Shown here: piece by piece, positions 1-11,297 of the stretch
Layout: each line of letters opens with the position of its first letter
Position numbering within the stretch: position 1 is the stretch's first letter
Source: Amylostereum areolatum
Lineage: Eukaryota > Basidiomycota > Agaricomycetes > Russulales > Stereaceae
Reading direction: 5' to 3'
NCBI GenBank assembly: GCA_012932865.1
Contig: SAXG01000048.1
Span: 186,001 to 250,000 of the forward strand
DNA length: 64,000 bases
The notes under the pieces: model-generated
Seen by the model: the letters and a program-made list of their open reading frames with translations, nothing else
Databases searched by the model: none
Told to the model about the DNA's origin: nothing
Program-made: the position numbers and the translations under genes

Positions 1-735
1 GACGCGTCAGCGCCTGAGGCGCGATTGACTTCGGGCAGGTTTCACCCCTTTCGCCCGCTCTAACCATAGGAAACGCACGAAATACCTGGGTAGTGCGCCA
101 TGGGTCCAAGTGGATTGAATTTGCTGTCAAGCTCGCTCGTAGCTGCGCTCGAGCGCCATTTGTGTCCAGAACACAATGACCCATGAGTCAGCAGCAATCC
201 GACGTTGTATTGTGACGTTGCGCCATCGCCGGGTGCCAGGTACGTGGAATACATATGTATATCTGTGCCACAAAAATAGACGAGAAGGAAGATGCATAAA
301 CGAACAGTGCGTAGAAATCGCCTTTCGCTCTGGAGATACCACACACTCATGGTCTTACGCTGACATCCACAGACTTTGACCCGGAGAGTGATTGAATCAT
401 GGCCGCTTGGGGCGGAAAAAAAGAGAACGGGATCCACGCACTCCCACGGCTTCCAGAGGGACAAAAGGATCGGGCTCGTCTTGAATGTGCAAAGCGGAGA
501 CCGTCTTCTAAAGCCCCAGAGCCGCAACGCGGGTGCGCGCATTCCGATCCGGATTCCGGGAGGGACATTAGGACGGGCGGCCAACCCTCTTCATCTAGTG
601 AATGATTATCCAGTGCACGCACAAAGGAACCAAAACAGGTATAACAGATCTCAAAATCCCCAGAACGCGCCTCCCTCCCTCTTACACCCATCTACTTTCC
701 CTCATCTCTATTCTCCCCTCCCCGCCTCAGCCACA
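1..735. other. No gene recognised
   Basis: Several overlapping open frames exist on both strands, but none shows a recognisable domain, a convincing start context or consistent splice sites. The last part, from about 640, is pyrimidine-rich and looks like the leader of the F-box gene that starts at 736. The left part could hold the tail of a neighbouring gene cut off by the window edge, but nothing supports this directly. Confidence 0.4.
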
Positions 736-2471
736 ATGCCATTATCAACCTCAAATGTGATGCCCTTTTCTGTCGTCACCAATACCAACCGCCACAATGC
801 CCCCACGCCTCAGAAGCGGCCAAGGTCTCCATCGTTGTCCCCCAGGAAGACGAAAACTCCCGGAAGGACGCCGCTGTGAGTCTATCCCTTTATTTCATTG
901 CGCCGCACACTCAACAGTGCTCATTGCTCTTCAGAGCCGAAGAGAGGCCTCAGAAACGTCGAAGAACACTCCACCACGTCTTTCCCCAGGCTGCTCATCG
1001 TCTCCCCTCATCCCCAACCTCGCCCCTCCCCCCCCCTTCCCCTTCTCCCGTCGTCTACTTTCCATGGAAGAAGACTCCTCCGGAGATCGTTCGGCACATT
1101 GTATCCCTTGTGGCAGAGAGCGACAGGCCACGTCCTCGAAGCCGCAGAGTCACCATCCGGGACGGCGACGCCATGGTTAATGTATGGAGACACGGATTCC
1201 ACCTGGGATGGATGAACATCGCACGGGTCGATCGCCGGTTTCGCGCCATCGTTTACGACATGAAGCACCTATGGGCTCAGGACGCCCTTTCCATTCCCCA
1301 CCTCGAGGTCGTGCGTGCCATGGTGGAACACGCGGGGACTATGCCACTGTCATTCGACATCGACGGCGAGGCATACCAAACCGACGACGCCATGAAGATT
1401 ATACAAGAAATCCTGCCGCTGTATTTGGAGAGGGTTGGGAGCATCAACGTTTACCTCGTGAACGACCAGCTCTTCGAGCTCGGCGAAGTCCTCGCCAGTC
1501 ATGGCCCCCTCGCGCGCGTCACATCGCTCTCCGTCAAGGGCTTCAACGAAGGCGATCCCAGCGACCTCGTGATACACAGAGACATCACCGCTCCTTCCCT
1601 CCTGTCGTGCTCCATGGACGACTGCCGCATCGCATTTTGCGCCTCGGCGCTGACCGAGCTGCGGTTGTTGCGGGACGAATGCGCGTCCTACGCTCCGCCG
1701 TTCACGATGAACGAGCTTGTGGCTCTTCTGAAGACTACGCCGGCCTTGGAAAAGCTTTGGATCCGAGAGTCCATCGGTCCCTCCTCCCTCCCCACCGCTG
1801 ACTCGGTCGAGCTACCCAACCTTAGCGTTCTCACTCTACACAGCTCTCCGAGCCGCTGCACCGAGTTCCTCCGCCACGTTATTCTACCGAACAATGTCAC
1901 CACAGATATCACGTTTCGGACGGGAAGCAGGCACGACATCCCGCCAGACGAAGATATGGGCGAGGAGGATGCTCTGCTCTTCGAGACCGAAGACGCTGTC
2001 CCGCAAGCCGTTGTGGAGGCGTACTTTTCCGCCGCGCTCGAAACCCTCTCTCTGCGCCCCAGCAGCTGCAATCAGCAAGTTCCCGGGAGGGATAATCTCT
2101 CCCTCTTTCTCTCAACGTCCACGGGCAGTTTAAACGTGGAGCTGTACTCCCTCGCGCCTCGCGCTACCCCCCAAAACGCCCTGGCCGCGGACAGAACGTT
2201 TGTTGGGAATCGCAACCTTGTGTTGCGCTTTGCAATCGACGGGTGGGTGGGAGAGGCCTGCGCAGTCATATCTGTGTGCCGACGCCTGACCGAGGAGCTT
2301 CAACTAAAGGACTCCGTCCGTCGGTTGGAGGTTTCCCTCGACTGGGATGAGGAACATGCGCACATGAGGTGGATTGAGCTCTTTTCACTATGGCCCTGCG
2401 TGGGGACGCTGTGCTCTTCTTCGCTTCCTCTCCTTGAAAAGCTTCGTGAAGCGATAGACCCAACGGCGTGA
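736..2471 (+). CDS. F-box protein, 558 aa
   Basis: Two exons, 736-875 and 935-2471, separated by a 59-nt intron with GTGAGT donor and TTCAG acceptor. The ATG at 736 is chosen because it opens the frame that splices in phase into the long second exon. The N-terminus is Pro/Ser/basic-rich with an NLS-like RPQKRRR stretch. It is followed by an F-box-like helix (KTPPEIVRHIVSLVAES, about residue 85) and then a long LRR-like region with recurring 'L..L.L' spacing. By family knowledge such proteins recruit substrates to SCF ubiquitin ligases through Skp1; the substrate cannot be inferred. One of five F-box genes or pseudogenes in the window. Confidence 0.75.
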
Positions 2472-3243
2472 TGAATGGCGCGTGGACGAATTTTCAAGTT
2501 GTACATATGAAGTTGTGTGTATCTCCTCTTACTCAGTCTGGTCCGTTTTGCATACTCTGGTGCATAGAATGTGTGCTGTGTTCATATTGTATCTATCTTG
2601 TGTATCTTGTGTATCGCTATACTTATATCCCAGTGGATGCGAGCTTTCCGTCATTCCACGTGATCGTGTCTTTTTTTTTTTTTTTTGAATACATTTATAT
2701 CCCGCGTCAAGTACCTAAGACTAAATGCGGCTCCCCGAAGGGTACAGGTGAACGGAAAGTATGGTAGAACAAAGTCGGACAGAAGGATGGAAGGGTCGTT
2801 GAAAGGAAGGGATGCGTCGAACTCGAGTGGCAAGAGACGGCGCGTTGGAGAACCGCACGCGGGGGCCGCGCGGTGAAGGGGGGCAAGGCCCCATGAAGAA
2901 CCGGACCCCATACCAGCGGGCGTCGACGACAGCTGCAGGCACACTGCCGCCTCGCAGCGCTGGCGCATAGAGGAGAGGGAGCCAGACATTGCTGGGCCTC
3001 AAGAACTCAGCGGGGGAAACCGGGGTGGGTAGGAGGGGTGGGCCGTCGTCCACGTCGACGGCCTCGGTTCTGCGGGTACCAACGACGTTCCGCATACGTC
3101 GCTGGCTTGCGCACGTGATCGTGTCGAATGTGAAATCTGCGTAGTCATCATCCCGGCGACGCGCTTGTCATTCGAGAATCAAGACCACCTTCTCTCCTCC
3201 CTTCATCGCGTTGAACTCGACCAGACCACACTCCGAGCCCACG
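2472..3243. other. Intergenic; 3' UTR and leader
   Basis: The region holds the presumed 3' UTR of the F-box gene, a T-run near 2671-2686, and the leader of the DUF2461 gene. No supported gene was seen on either strand. Confidence 0.4.
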
Positions 3244-5027
3244 ATGGCAAAGGCAGCTCGTCCCACACGCACGCAACGCGGTCCACCCGCGCGGAAACGC
3301 TCCAAGAAGGTCTCTTCTCCTGCCGAAGACAGCGACCACCTCGACGACCCCAGCGCGTCCGACGGCGAAAACGACGCGTACAAACAAGATTCGGACGAGG
3401 ATATCGCGGCACTCGACAGTGATGCCCTCGACGACGAAGAGGATGAAGAGGAGCCCGCACCCGTGAAACCTGGGAAGCGCAAGCGCGCGGCGCCCACCAG
3501 CAAGCGCTCGCCGAAGAAGGCCCCAGCGAGGAAGGCAAGAAAGAAACCCGACGTCGACGAAGAAGATAATGATGAAGATTTTGACGACCTGAAGGAGGGG
3601 CAGGAGGTGGTCGGGCGGGTTGTGCAGGCCCCCAAGACCGGTCGAGGTGCGTATCCCGTGTATTCCCTGGAGGTCAATGTGGAAGGTCGACCCACAGTGC
3701 CGTCGGGACAAATATCCCAAAATACCTTCGACTTTCTCTCAGAGCTGAAGAAACCAGAGTGCAACGATCGCGAGTGGTGAGCGTTCTTGATGACCATCCC
3801 CACCACTTTACTGACGAAGTACCTCCCATGTCCCCAGGTTCAAATTGCATGGTATGTTCCCTCTATACTTTATAATGATCTCTGCCGTCCTTTACTGCGT
3901 ATTCCAGAGCCCGTCTTCCGCCTCGCTGAAAAAGAGTGGAAAGACTTCATCGAGAAGTTCGCCGACCTCCTCGTCGAGGTTGACCCACAAATACCACCAT
4001 TACCCCCCAAAGACATCATCTACCGGATCTATCGCGACGTGAGCACTTTTCCATCCTTTTGGCCGCGGTTTATTGATGAGTGGTGCGGAAGTAGGTGCGC
4101 TTCAGCAATGACAAAACACCGTATAAGACCAATTTTTCGGGGACTTTTTCGAGGGGTGGGCGCAAGGGAATTTTCGCAGGATGTGAGTTTTGACCTCCCC
4201 ACTGCTGTGCTCCAAGCATAACGTCTTCTCGTCCCAGACCACGTGTAAGCCCATAGCCTCAGCTTTGAGGAACCAATCTGACTGCGCCCCGCGGACGATG
4301 CTTTCACAGTTCCAGTACGTCGGCTCACCCATCCTGCGTTACCTCGCACCCGCTTACTTCCGCCCTGTCTTTCAGTCTAACCCGGCGGAGAGTCCCTCCT
4401 CGCAGCAGGCTCCTGGTGCCCTGGAAGGAACGAGCTCGCAACCATCCGCACGCATATTCAACACAATCCCTCCCGCCTCCGCAAACTCATCAAAGCACCC
4501 AAATTCGTGGACTACTTCGGCGAGGCACGGCCACACCCGAAGGGAAAACACCAGAGTATATACGGGAGGGACGACGAGCTGAAGGTTGCACCGAAAGGGT
4601 TTGATAAGGACCACAAGTATGTGCCCTTTACTGCGTTCAAGATGCCGGTGCTGAGGGTGTACGACGCAGGGACATCGACCTGCTCAAGTGTCGTTCGTTC
4701 GCGGTGGTCCATAAGTTCGTTCTTTCGTATTGTTGTCCGGTGGATGTATGGCGCTCATGGACGATGTTCTCGGTAGATTTACCGACGCGGAGGTGCTCAG
4801 CCCCGATTTCAACGAGCGAGTGCTGAAGGTTATCAAGGTGGTGAAGCCGTTTGTGTACTGGTGAGCTACGATTCTTGACCTGCTGGGATGTGCTGACGCT
4901 CCATGGTATCAGCTTGAATGATTGGATGACCGTAGGATGGGATGGGGATGCAGCTGAAGCGGAGGAAGGGGAAGGGGAAGAGGAAGGAACGGAGGATGGC
5001 GAGGCCGGCGAAGAAGACGAGGAGTAG
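3244..5027 (+). CDS. DUF2461 (TIGR02453) family protein, one frame break
   Basis: Exons seen: 3244-3776, 3838-3851 (14-nt micro-exon), 3908-4038, 4095-4182, a junction not resolved between 4183 and 4376, then 4376-4616, 4670-4714, 4777-4860 and 4913-5027. The ATG at 3244 has a good context (CACGATGG). Residues 1-115 are a charged NLS-rich tail (KRKRAAP, acidic runs). The DUF2461 core follows: KLHEPVFRLAEKEW, RIYRDVRFSNDKTPYKTNF, GRKGIFAG, GGESLLAAGSWCPG and DIDLLKCRSFAVVHKF. The C-terminus is Glu/Asp-rich. The family is widespread in bacteria and fungi with no settled function. Oddity: the conserved frame at 4381 is preceded in phase by TAA (4378-4380), so one base seems to be missing or an exon edge is non-standard. 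Confidence 0.8.
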
Positions 5028-5449
5028 GAGTAGACTGCACGTTTGCATCCTCCACGTTGCTAGTCTGAGGAGGGCACGTTGTTCTCTTGTGTCCAAGTTC
5101 GAGGTTCAATGTCCGCGTCCACGTTTGGCTTTCGTTTGACTTTCGTTTGCTTTGTTTGCTTTGCTAGCTAGCTTCAGTTGGATAATTTGTACCATACTTC
5201 GACAGTAATTTGCCCGCCGTCTTGTCATGCACCCGAAGCTTCGTCCTGCCTATGTCGACATCTGTTCTTGATTCGGAGTCCACCAGGTTCAAGGAGAGAG
5301 ATAGCCGATAGATGAGATATGCAAATGTCAGTTCCACACGGTCTCTCGCAGATGATGGGATAGGGTTGCGTCAGGGGCTTGGTGCGTCGGAGCTCTCAAA
5401 ATGCGATGGCAAAGGAAGTGTATTCCGTCCGGAAGCACATGGACAACGT

Positions 5450-6009
5450 CTAAGGGGTTTCATTCTGAGCCTCCCTTCTATCCCTGTACTGCTTCGCCCA
5501 CTACGTTTAACCAAAACGGCGGTGAGTCACAGCCCTTACAAAGGAGAAACACGCAACACACCTTCATGGATGGTATGGGTCGACTAGGCTCGATATACCG
5601 TATCTAGAAGAGAAACCCATATGAGAGGTTGGAATGATGACAGCAAAAGAGAAACGCACCTCTTTGTCCGCACTCAGCGTCCAGACGCCGTACGTAGCTA
5701 CGAGGATACCCCCGAACAGCACGGCCGTGTTGGCTTTCCAGTTGGAGGGTCGTGTCCACCAGCCACCTGTTCATCCACACCATTCCAGCATCCAGCATCA
5801 AAATCGCGTGTCGGTCGTCACAAGAGTTGTATAGGAAAGCAGGGAGGGGGGGACGATGGTCAGGAGCGTTCGGGGTTGGAGTGTGGATATAACGCACCTG
5901 CTGGCGACCAGACTTGTTTAGGGTAGGGGTAATGCGCTCCTCCGCCCTAGGATGAAGGTTTACATGAGTCCAAAGGATGACATACTAGGAAACGAAAAAG
6001 GCGTACCAT
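5450..6009 (-). CDS. Small single-pass membrane protein, 83 aa (mitochondrial-type)
   Basis: Five coding exons on the minus strand: 6007-6009 (only the ATG), 5898-5946, 5660-5766, 5562-5603 and 5450-5500. All junctions are GT-AG and the phases close exactly (252 nt). The protein opens MGGGAHYPYPKQVWSPAGGWW, has one hydrophobic segment (TAVLFGGILVATYGVW, about residues 32-47) and ends in a basic Arg-rich tail with IPSMKWAKQY. Size, one TM and the basic tail resemble accessory subunits of inner-membrane respiratory complexes, but I cannot assign a subunit. The start is fixed by ATCATGG and by the intron directly after it. Confidence 0.72.
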
Positions 6010-8151
6010 GATGCTATGAGAATGAGGTCGTTGGACGAGGACGACGCGGGTTTGCGCGGCAGAAGGGAGTCGCGTGGGAACGTCTTTCTAAATCAGGAAG
6101 GCCATCATAAACGAGACTCGAGTTGCTCCATATCATAAGTATTCTCGACAATGGAAGATTGCCTACTAAGTTCACACAACATTACGGACTATATGCATAG
6201 CGAAAGGAAGCATGTAATGTATTCACTCAAAATCTGTCCTTAAGTCTTTCCATATCTAACTTCCAGCTCTCCGAGCCATACGATACGGATAGAGTGCTGG
6301 GGTGAGGAGTCCGCGTGCCTACGACTCAGGGGTTTCATGGAACTCGAGGATGGATATCCTGCTGGCACCAATTTGAGAAATACAGTGACTTGGCTCAGAT
6401 GCTCCATGGTATACGCTGCTTATTTGATTGCGTGGGAACATAGAAATGATGCATAAGTCCGTAAGATGGATGAACGTCGCAGACGGAGGAACAAAAGACA
6501 CGGACGAGGGAAGTGTTATAAGAGCATTTTAATTGGGCTCGTCTCTGCTGCGATACTATGACTGTGGACGACTATTTTTCGAGATTAGTCTAAGATATAA
6601 TGAACAAACCTTCGGGAGGACTCACTGGGCCTTCGTGACCATCCCCCCACAGCTGGACCTCTCGCGCGCAACACGCGCCCTCGATTTGCACATCTCCGGT
6701 TCAAATCTCCAGCAGTAGCCTGTCCCATCTCACCTCAAAGATGTCCTTAGAAACGTTCCATAAAACCTGGTGGGTTGAGAGGCCGTGGAACGGTTACTTT
6801 GATCCGTCGAAAAGGCGCAGATAAACGTCGAGGTAAATTTCCCTGTGGCGTTCGTAGTGACAGATATCATTGATACCAAGAGATTCTTACGTGCATGCGC
6901 GACACTGCTGTTCACGAGGTTCTCGGAGATGGCGGGGCCAGAGCGCGGGAAGAGTCGGGGTCGACGCGATAAGGAAGTAGGCTGAAGTTGATGGCGGGCA
7001 GAGTAGGGATAATTTGTGTTTGGGCCTTCGAACGGGGACCAACTATGTAGAAGGTCGGAGTCAGGTCGAGGTGACGCCCACAGTACTAGTACCACTAGCA
7101 GCTCTTCGGTAGCTCGTCTGGAGGTTATTTGAGAGTCGCTGTCTCCATGATGTGGGATGGTATTGTGCCATTTGATACTAGTATATGAGCGAGAGGGAGG
7201 TAGTAACAGTCGTCTCGTGAAGTTGGCAAAGCAGATGGTCGTTTCTCATGAAGAGGAAGGCGGACCAACGCCCGGCACGGCGCCGACGCTTACGTAATGG
7301 ACCGCGTGGAAGACGGCGGGCGCGATATGCAGCAGAGACGCCTAGAGCTCAAAATCCTAAAGGATATTGGAACGCCTAAGTGAATCTTGGAAGGTTAAAC
7401 TGCTCAAAATGTACTGTAGGTCCCATGCGCAATGGCCATGCGACGCGCTCCTCCGAACTGCCGGCACCGGGAATTCGAAGCCCGCCCCGGCCGCGACACA
7501 CTTGGCAAGTTGTCGTCTGTTTCCTCTTGCCACCATCGTCCTGGTTCAAGTTGCCCGTATTCCCGTGGCTTTCAGTTTGGCTCCACCCTCTGATATCGTG
7601 GTAAAAATTCCCCGCAATCAGGCCCCCGCATCAGCTAGGTCGAATCAAGACACTCGGACATTTCTTATGGTTTTCTTGGGTTTCTCTGCCAAATCATCGA
7701 CGGTGGCTACTCGCACGACCACTAGTTTGCTGCTATACAGGCCCACGACCTCTCGATACCGCAGGCGGGTAACCTTGATCTGTCTTGGCGCTATGCATGC
7801 TTCTCTCTCTCCAATGCATTCCACAGGAAAGCCATTCCGGCTCCTTGGCGTATATCAAGTCTAAACGACGTGACCTCAGAACGAATGATCGCGAGTCTAC
7901 GCGTTTAGTGGATGTATGAATGATCTCGAATATCCCGACGAACCTTACCCAGAGTACGTTTCCTGGCACCCAAGGACGCCGCCACGATTCCCTCCTCCTT
8001 ATCCAGGCTCTATTTTCCATCAGAATTTGGACCGTGGCTCTCCATTGTGGTATGCACGAGGTAGAAATCTGCGGAGCATGTATCCAAGAATCCTTCAAAA
8101 GGCGACGGAAAAAATGGGCTCTACCCCCAGTTTCGACCCCCTAGTCGTACC
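6010..8151. other. Long intergenic stretch without a supported gene
   Basis: About 2.1 kb.  One minus-strand frame at 6730-7095 contains a possible 48-nt GTAAGA...ACAG intron and could be a short gene or gene remnant, but I recognise no domain. A plus-strand open frame at 7367-7864 also lacks recognisable features. No tRNA, no clear repeat ends. Confidence 0.35.
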
Positions 8152-10075
8152 ATGTCATCCACGATCGCGCTCCCACTTCCTCCTCTCCCCCACCATGGCT
8201 CTCCCGTCGACACAGACGACCTCGCCGTCAAGGACGAGAAGGACGTCGCGAATACTATCGTGAAAGAGGTCTCCTCCAGCGAGAACAGCAGCATCAGCGG
8301 CGGCTCGTCCACCGATGTCGAGGCCACGACTATCCCCTCATCGAACTCCTCGTCGTTGGAGAAGGGAAACTACTGGGACGGCTATCTGGAAAACGACATC
8401 CCCGACAAAACGCAAGGCCACATTCTACGCAACCTTCGGCACCAAATCTTCTACCTCTACCGACGTCTCTTCGGCGTCGCGTTTGTCGCGAACATGGCCA
8501 TCTTCATTGCATTCTGCATCACCAATCATATCAGCAGCAAGCACATCGGTCTCATCGTCATCGCCAACCTGTTCGCCAGCATCCTCATGCGGAATGACTA
8601 CGTGATCAACATGTTTTTCAACGTGTTTTGCGCGGTCCCTCTTTCGTGAGTTGTTGTATTGGTCGGGCGCGGCCGTTGGCTAACGGGTCTGGATTTGAAA
8701 CCCTAGCTGGCCTTTGTTCATTCGTCGCCACGCCGCTCACGTCTATCATATCGGAGGAAGTAAGCTATTCAGCCTTATCATTGAGCCTATTCACGCCTGA
8801 CTGGGCATCAAAACAGTCCATTCCGGTTGCGCTGTTTCGGCGACGGTGTGGCTCGTCCTTTTCGTGGTGCAAGCGACGAGGGAAGTTATCAGCCGCGGGC
8901 TCAAGCATGTAAGCTTTCCTTGCCTATTCGACGGATCTCAGCGCCTCAGACGTGGTTTCAGGCCTCCATCCCCACCCTCGTCCTCTCCTGGATCATTCTG
9001 ATTGTCCTGGTGACAATTATCGTCCTCGCCCACCCCCGCTTTCGCATCCTGTTCCACAACCAGTTCGAGATGGTCCACCGCTTCCTCGGATGGTGCGTCC
9101 TCCTCCCCCTTTCCTCCACGTCCTTCGAGGCAAGATTCTGACTTATATTGCGTAGGACCGTCACGGCGCTCGTCTGGGCCCAAGCCGTGTTGTTGATCAA
9201 TGACTGGCGCCCGTCGTCCGAGTCCCTCGGGCGCGCCTGCGTGCACTCCAGCGCGTTCTGGCTTGTCCTCGTCCTCACGCTGTCCATCGCGACCTCCTGG
9301 ACGACCCTCCGCAAAGTTCCCGTGCGCTCTGTCGTCCTCTCGGACCACTGCGTGCGCATCTACTTTGACTACGGTCCGTCCGTCCACTCGCCCGCCCGCC
9401 TCTCCCGCTCCTTTGCTGACGCGCTCCCGCATCGCAGTGTCCCCCCAGCCCGGAAGCTTCACGCGCATGTCCGAAAGCCCGCTCACGGAGTGGCACTCCT
9501 TCGCGACGATCGGCGAGCCGGGGAAGACGGGCTATTCTGCCGTCGTTTCGCGCGCGGGCGACTGGACGTCGCGCATGATCGAGAAACCTCCGACGACGCT
9601 CTGGGTGCGCGGCATACCGGTGTACGGCGTCGTAAGCACCACGATCTTATTCCGACGAGTCATCCTTGTGGCCACAGGCAGCGGCATCGGCCCCTTCACG
9701 CCCGTGATACTGGCGCAAAAAGTCCCGTTGAGGCTGCTGTGGACGGCACCCAAGGTGCGGGAGACGTACGGCGACGAGTACGTCGACGCGATTTTGGACA
9801 AGGACCCGGACGCGGTGATCTACGGTACGTTTCACGCACACTCTACGGCTTTGGGCGATGCTGATGGCGGCGGGGCAGACACACGCAAGCACGGAAAGCC
9901 GGACATGGTCAAGCTGACGTACAAGATGTACAAGGACTTCAACGCGGAGGCGGTGTGCATCATCTCGAACGAGAAGCTCACGCGCAAGGTCGTATACGAG
10001 CTCATGAGCCGGGGCGTGCCCTACGTTCGGCGCGATCTGGGATTCGTAATCTCATTCTCGCTCTCCGCTCTCTAG
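8152..10075 (+). CDS. TmpA-like transmembrane oxidoreductase (ferric-reductase fold), C-terminal frame break
   Basis: Seven exons: 8152-8645, 8707-8759, 8817-8908, 8962-9092, 9156-9373, 9438-9824 and 9879-10075, all GT-AG and in phase. The protein has a Ser-rich cytosolic N-tail of about 80 residues, then five or six hydrophobic segments (e.g. FGVAFVANMAIFIAFCI, LVLSWIILIVLVTIIVLA), then a soluble half with a nucleotide-binding glycine motif VATGSGIGPF. The 3' end encodes FNAEAVCIISNEKLTRKVVY. This arrangement matches fungal membrane flavoproteins of the TmpA type (ferredoxin-reductase-like). As read, the frame ends at 10075, but the familiar tail FGAIWDS followed by TAA (10047-10049) lies in another frame, so one extra base near 10022-10027 is likely. 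Substrate unknown. Confidence 0.65.
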
Positions 10076-10261
10076 CTTAGAGCCCCTTGTCTACTTTCGC
10101 AGGCGTGTATGATTAGAGATGCAAGGCTTATGCTTTCTGTTCGATAGGTAGAATTTAGATTTAGAGAACCGTGGGACGTGCTAGGACGGATACGATGCAC
10201 GGCGCCAAGGACGTCTCCCGCAAGGGAACCAATATTATCCATATACTTAAGATACAGCACC

Positions 10262-11297
10262 TTACCCCACTATCAAATCCGTGATCTGCATCGTGTCTGT
10301 CAAGTGTTGTATGGCAATCCATCCTACAACGCTTCCTGCTCCGACAAAGCCCAATAAGAACCCGCCCATGTCGGCGGCAGACGTGTATACATATCCCAGC
10401 GATTTCCCGGGACTGATCCACCATATCGCGTACTCTGCGGATCAGGTGTCGTCAAATACCACAGCAAGATCGACACGGACGGAGAGCTCACCTATGTAGC
10501 TGTAGGTCCTGGAGAACACCCTCTTCACGCCGCGAGGAAGATACTTTTCGGCCTACGTAAAAGACGAAAAAAGTGAGAGACGGCGACCCGCCACGCCAGA
10601 GTGGTTCACTCACGGCGCAAAACAGAAGGGAGCCTATCCAGACAATCGGCCACGGGCCAAGCGGTGACGCCAGCACGTGGAGAAGGACTAGAAAGGCAGA
10701 ACGCTGTCGCGCTTTCTGATCCAGCGAATACCACGCCGATCAGAGCGTAGAGCGTATATGTCTGGCAGGCAAGTATGGATCCCACGCATGCGAATGTTAT
10801 GATGGCTGAGATATCGTGATGAATGAGAATATTCGAACTACATGCGCGGGAGCTCAGACTCACCAGTCATACACGTGCGCGCGCAAAACAGGATGCCGTA
10901 TGCGTAGTCGACATGAAAGAACCACCGTGCGACGGGTGGGTCGACGCCCTCCAGCAGACCCACCCAATACATCCTGTGTATCCCGTGTCGTCCGCTGAGC
11001 GATAAGGACTGCAACTGAAACGCCCCGACACGACACTCACAGGACGGCGAACGCGACCCCCAGCACCCAGTCAAGAGTCGTAGCCGCTGTCTCCCCGCGA
11101 TAGGCTAGCACGGCCTTCGGAATGCCGAACCCAACGATGATAGCGGTGTTGAGCAGACGGTATCCCGTCAGCTTGACGAGCAAAGGTGGGCGCTGAGCGC
11201 GTTGGCGAAACGGGCGGAGTCGGGGATGCTGTGCCTCGACGTCAGACGTCTCCTGGCTATGAACGAGACTTTGGAGTTCTTCATGTGAAGGGGACAT
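10262..11297 (-). CDS. Multi-pass membrane protein, 240 aa, unknown function
   Basis: Six minus-strand exons: 11041-11297, 10864-10973, 10786-10805, 10614-10715, 10492-10552 and 10262-10434. They sum to 723 nt and all junctions are GT-AG. A 50-residue hydrophilic N-tail precedes several hydrophobic segments (e.g. [55 protein letters not shown]) and a Gly-rich final helix ([19 protein letters not shown]). I recognise no catalytic motif and no named family. It is convergent with the oxidoreductase at 8152-10075, with about 190 bp between their stops. The third exon is only 20 nt, and its donor is the least certain junction. Confidence 0.6.

Noticed and set aside
4029..4349. Minus-strand frames in the unresolved DUF2461 intron region that faintly resemble a transposase piece (LHVVWDEKTL)
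   Set aside because: Too short and no terminal repeats or target duplication; the region is explained by introns of the DUF2461 gene.
6655..6715. GGTTCAAATCT word resembling a tRNA B box
   Set aside because: No matching A box or cloverleaf within tRNA distance.
6730..7095. Minus-strand frame with a possible 48-nt intron
   Set aside because: No recognisable domain, no convincing start and end; kept only as a note in the gap entry.
7367..7864. Plus-strand open frame of 165 codons
   Set aside because: No domain, no splice support, low-complexity residues; probably chance.
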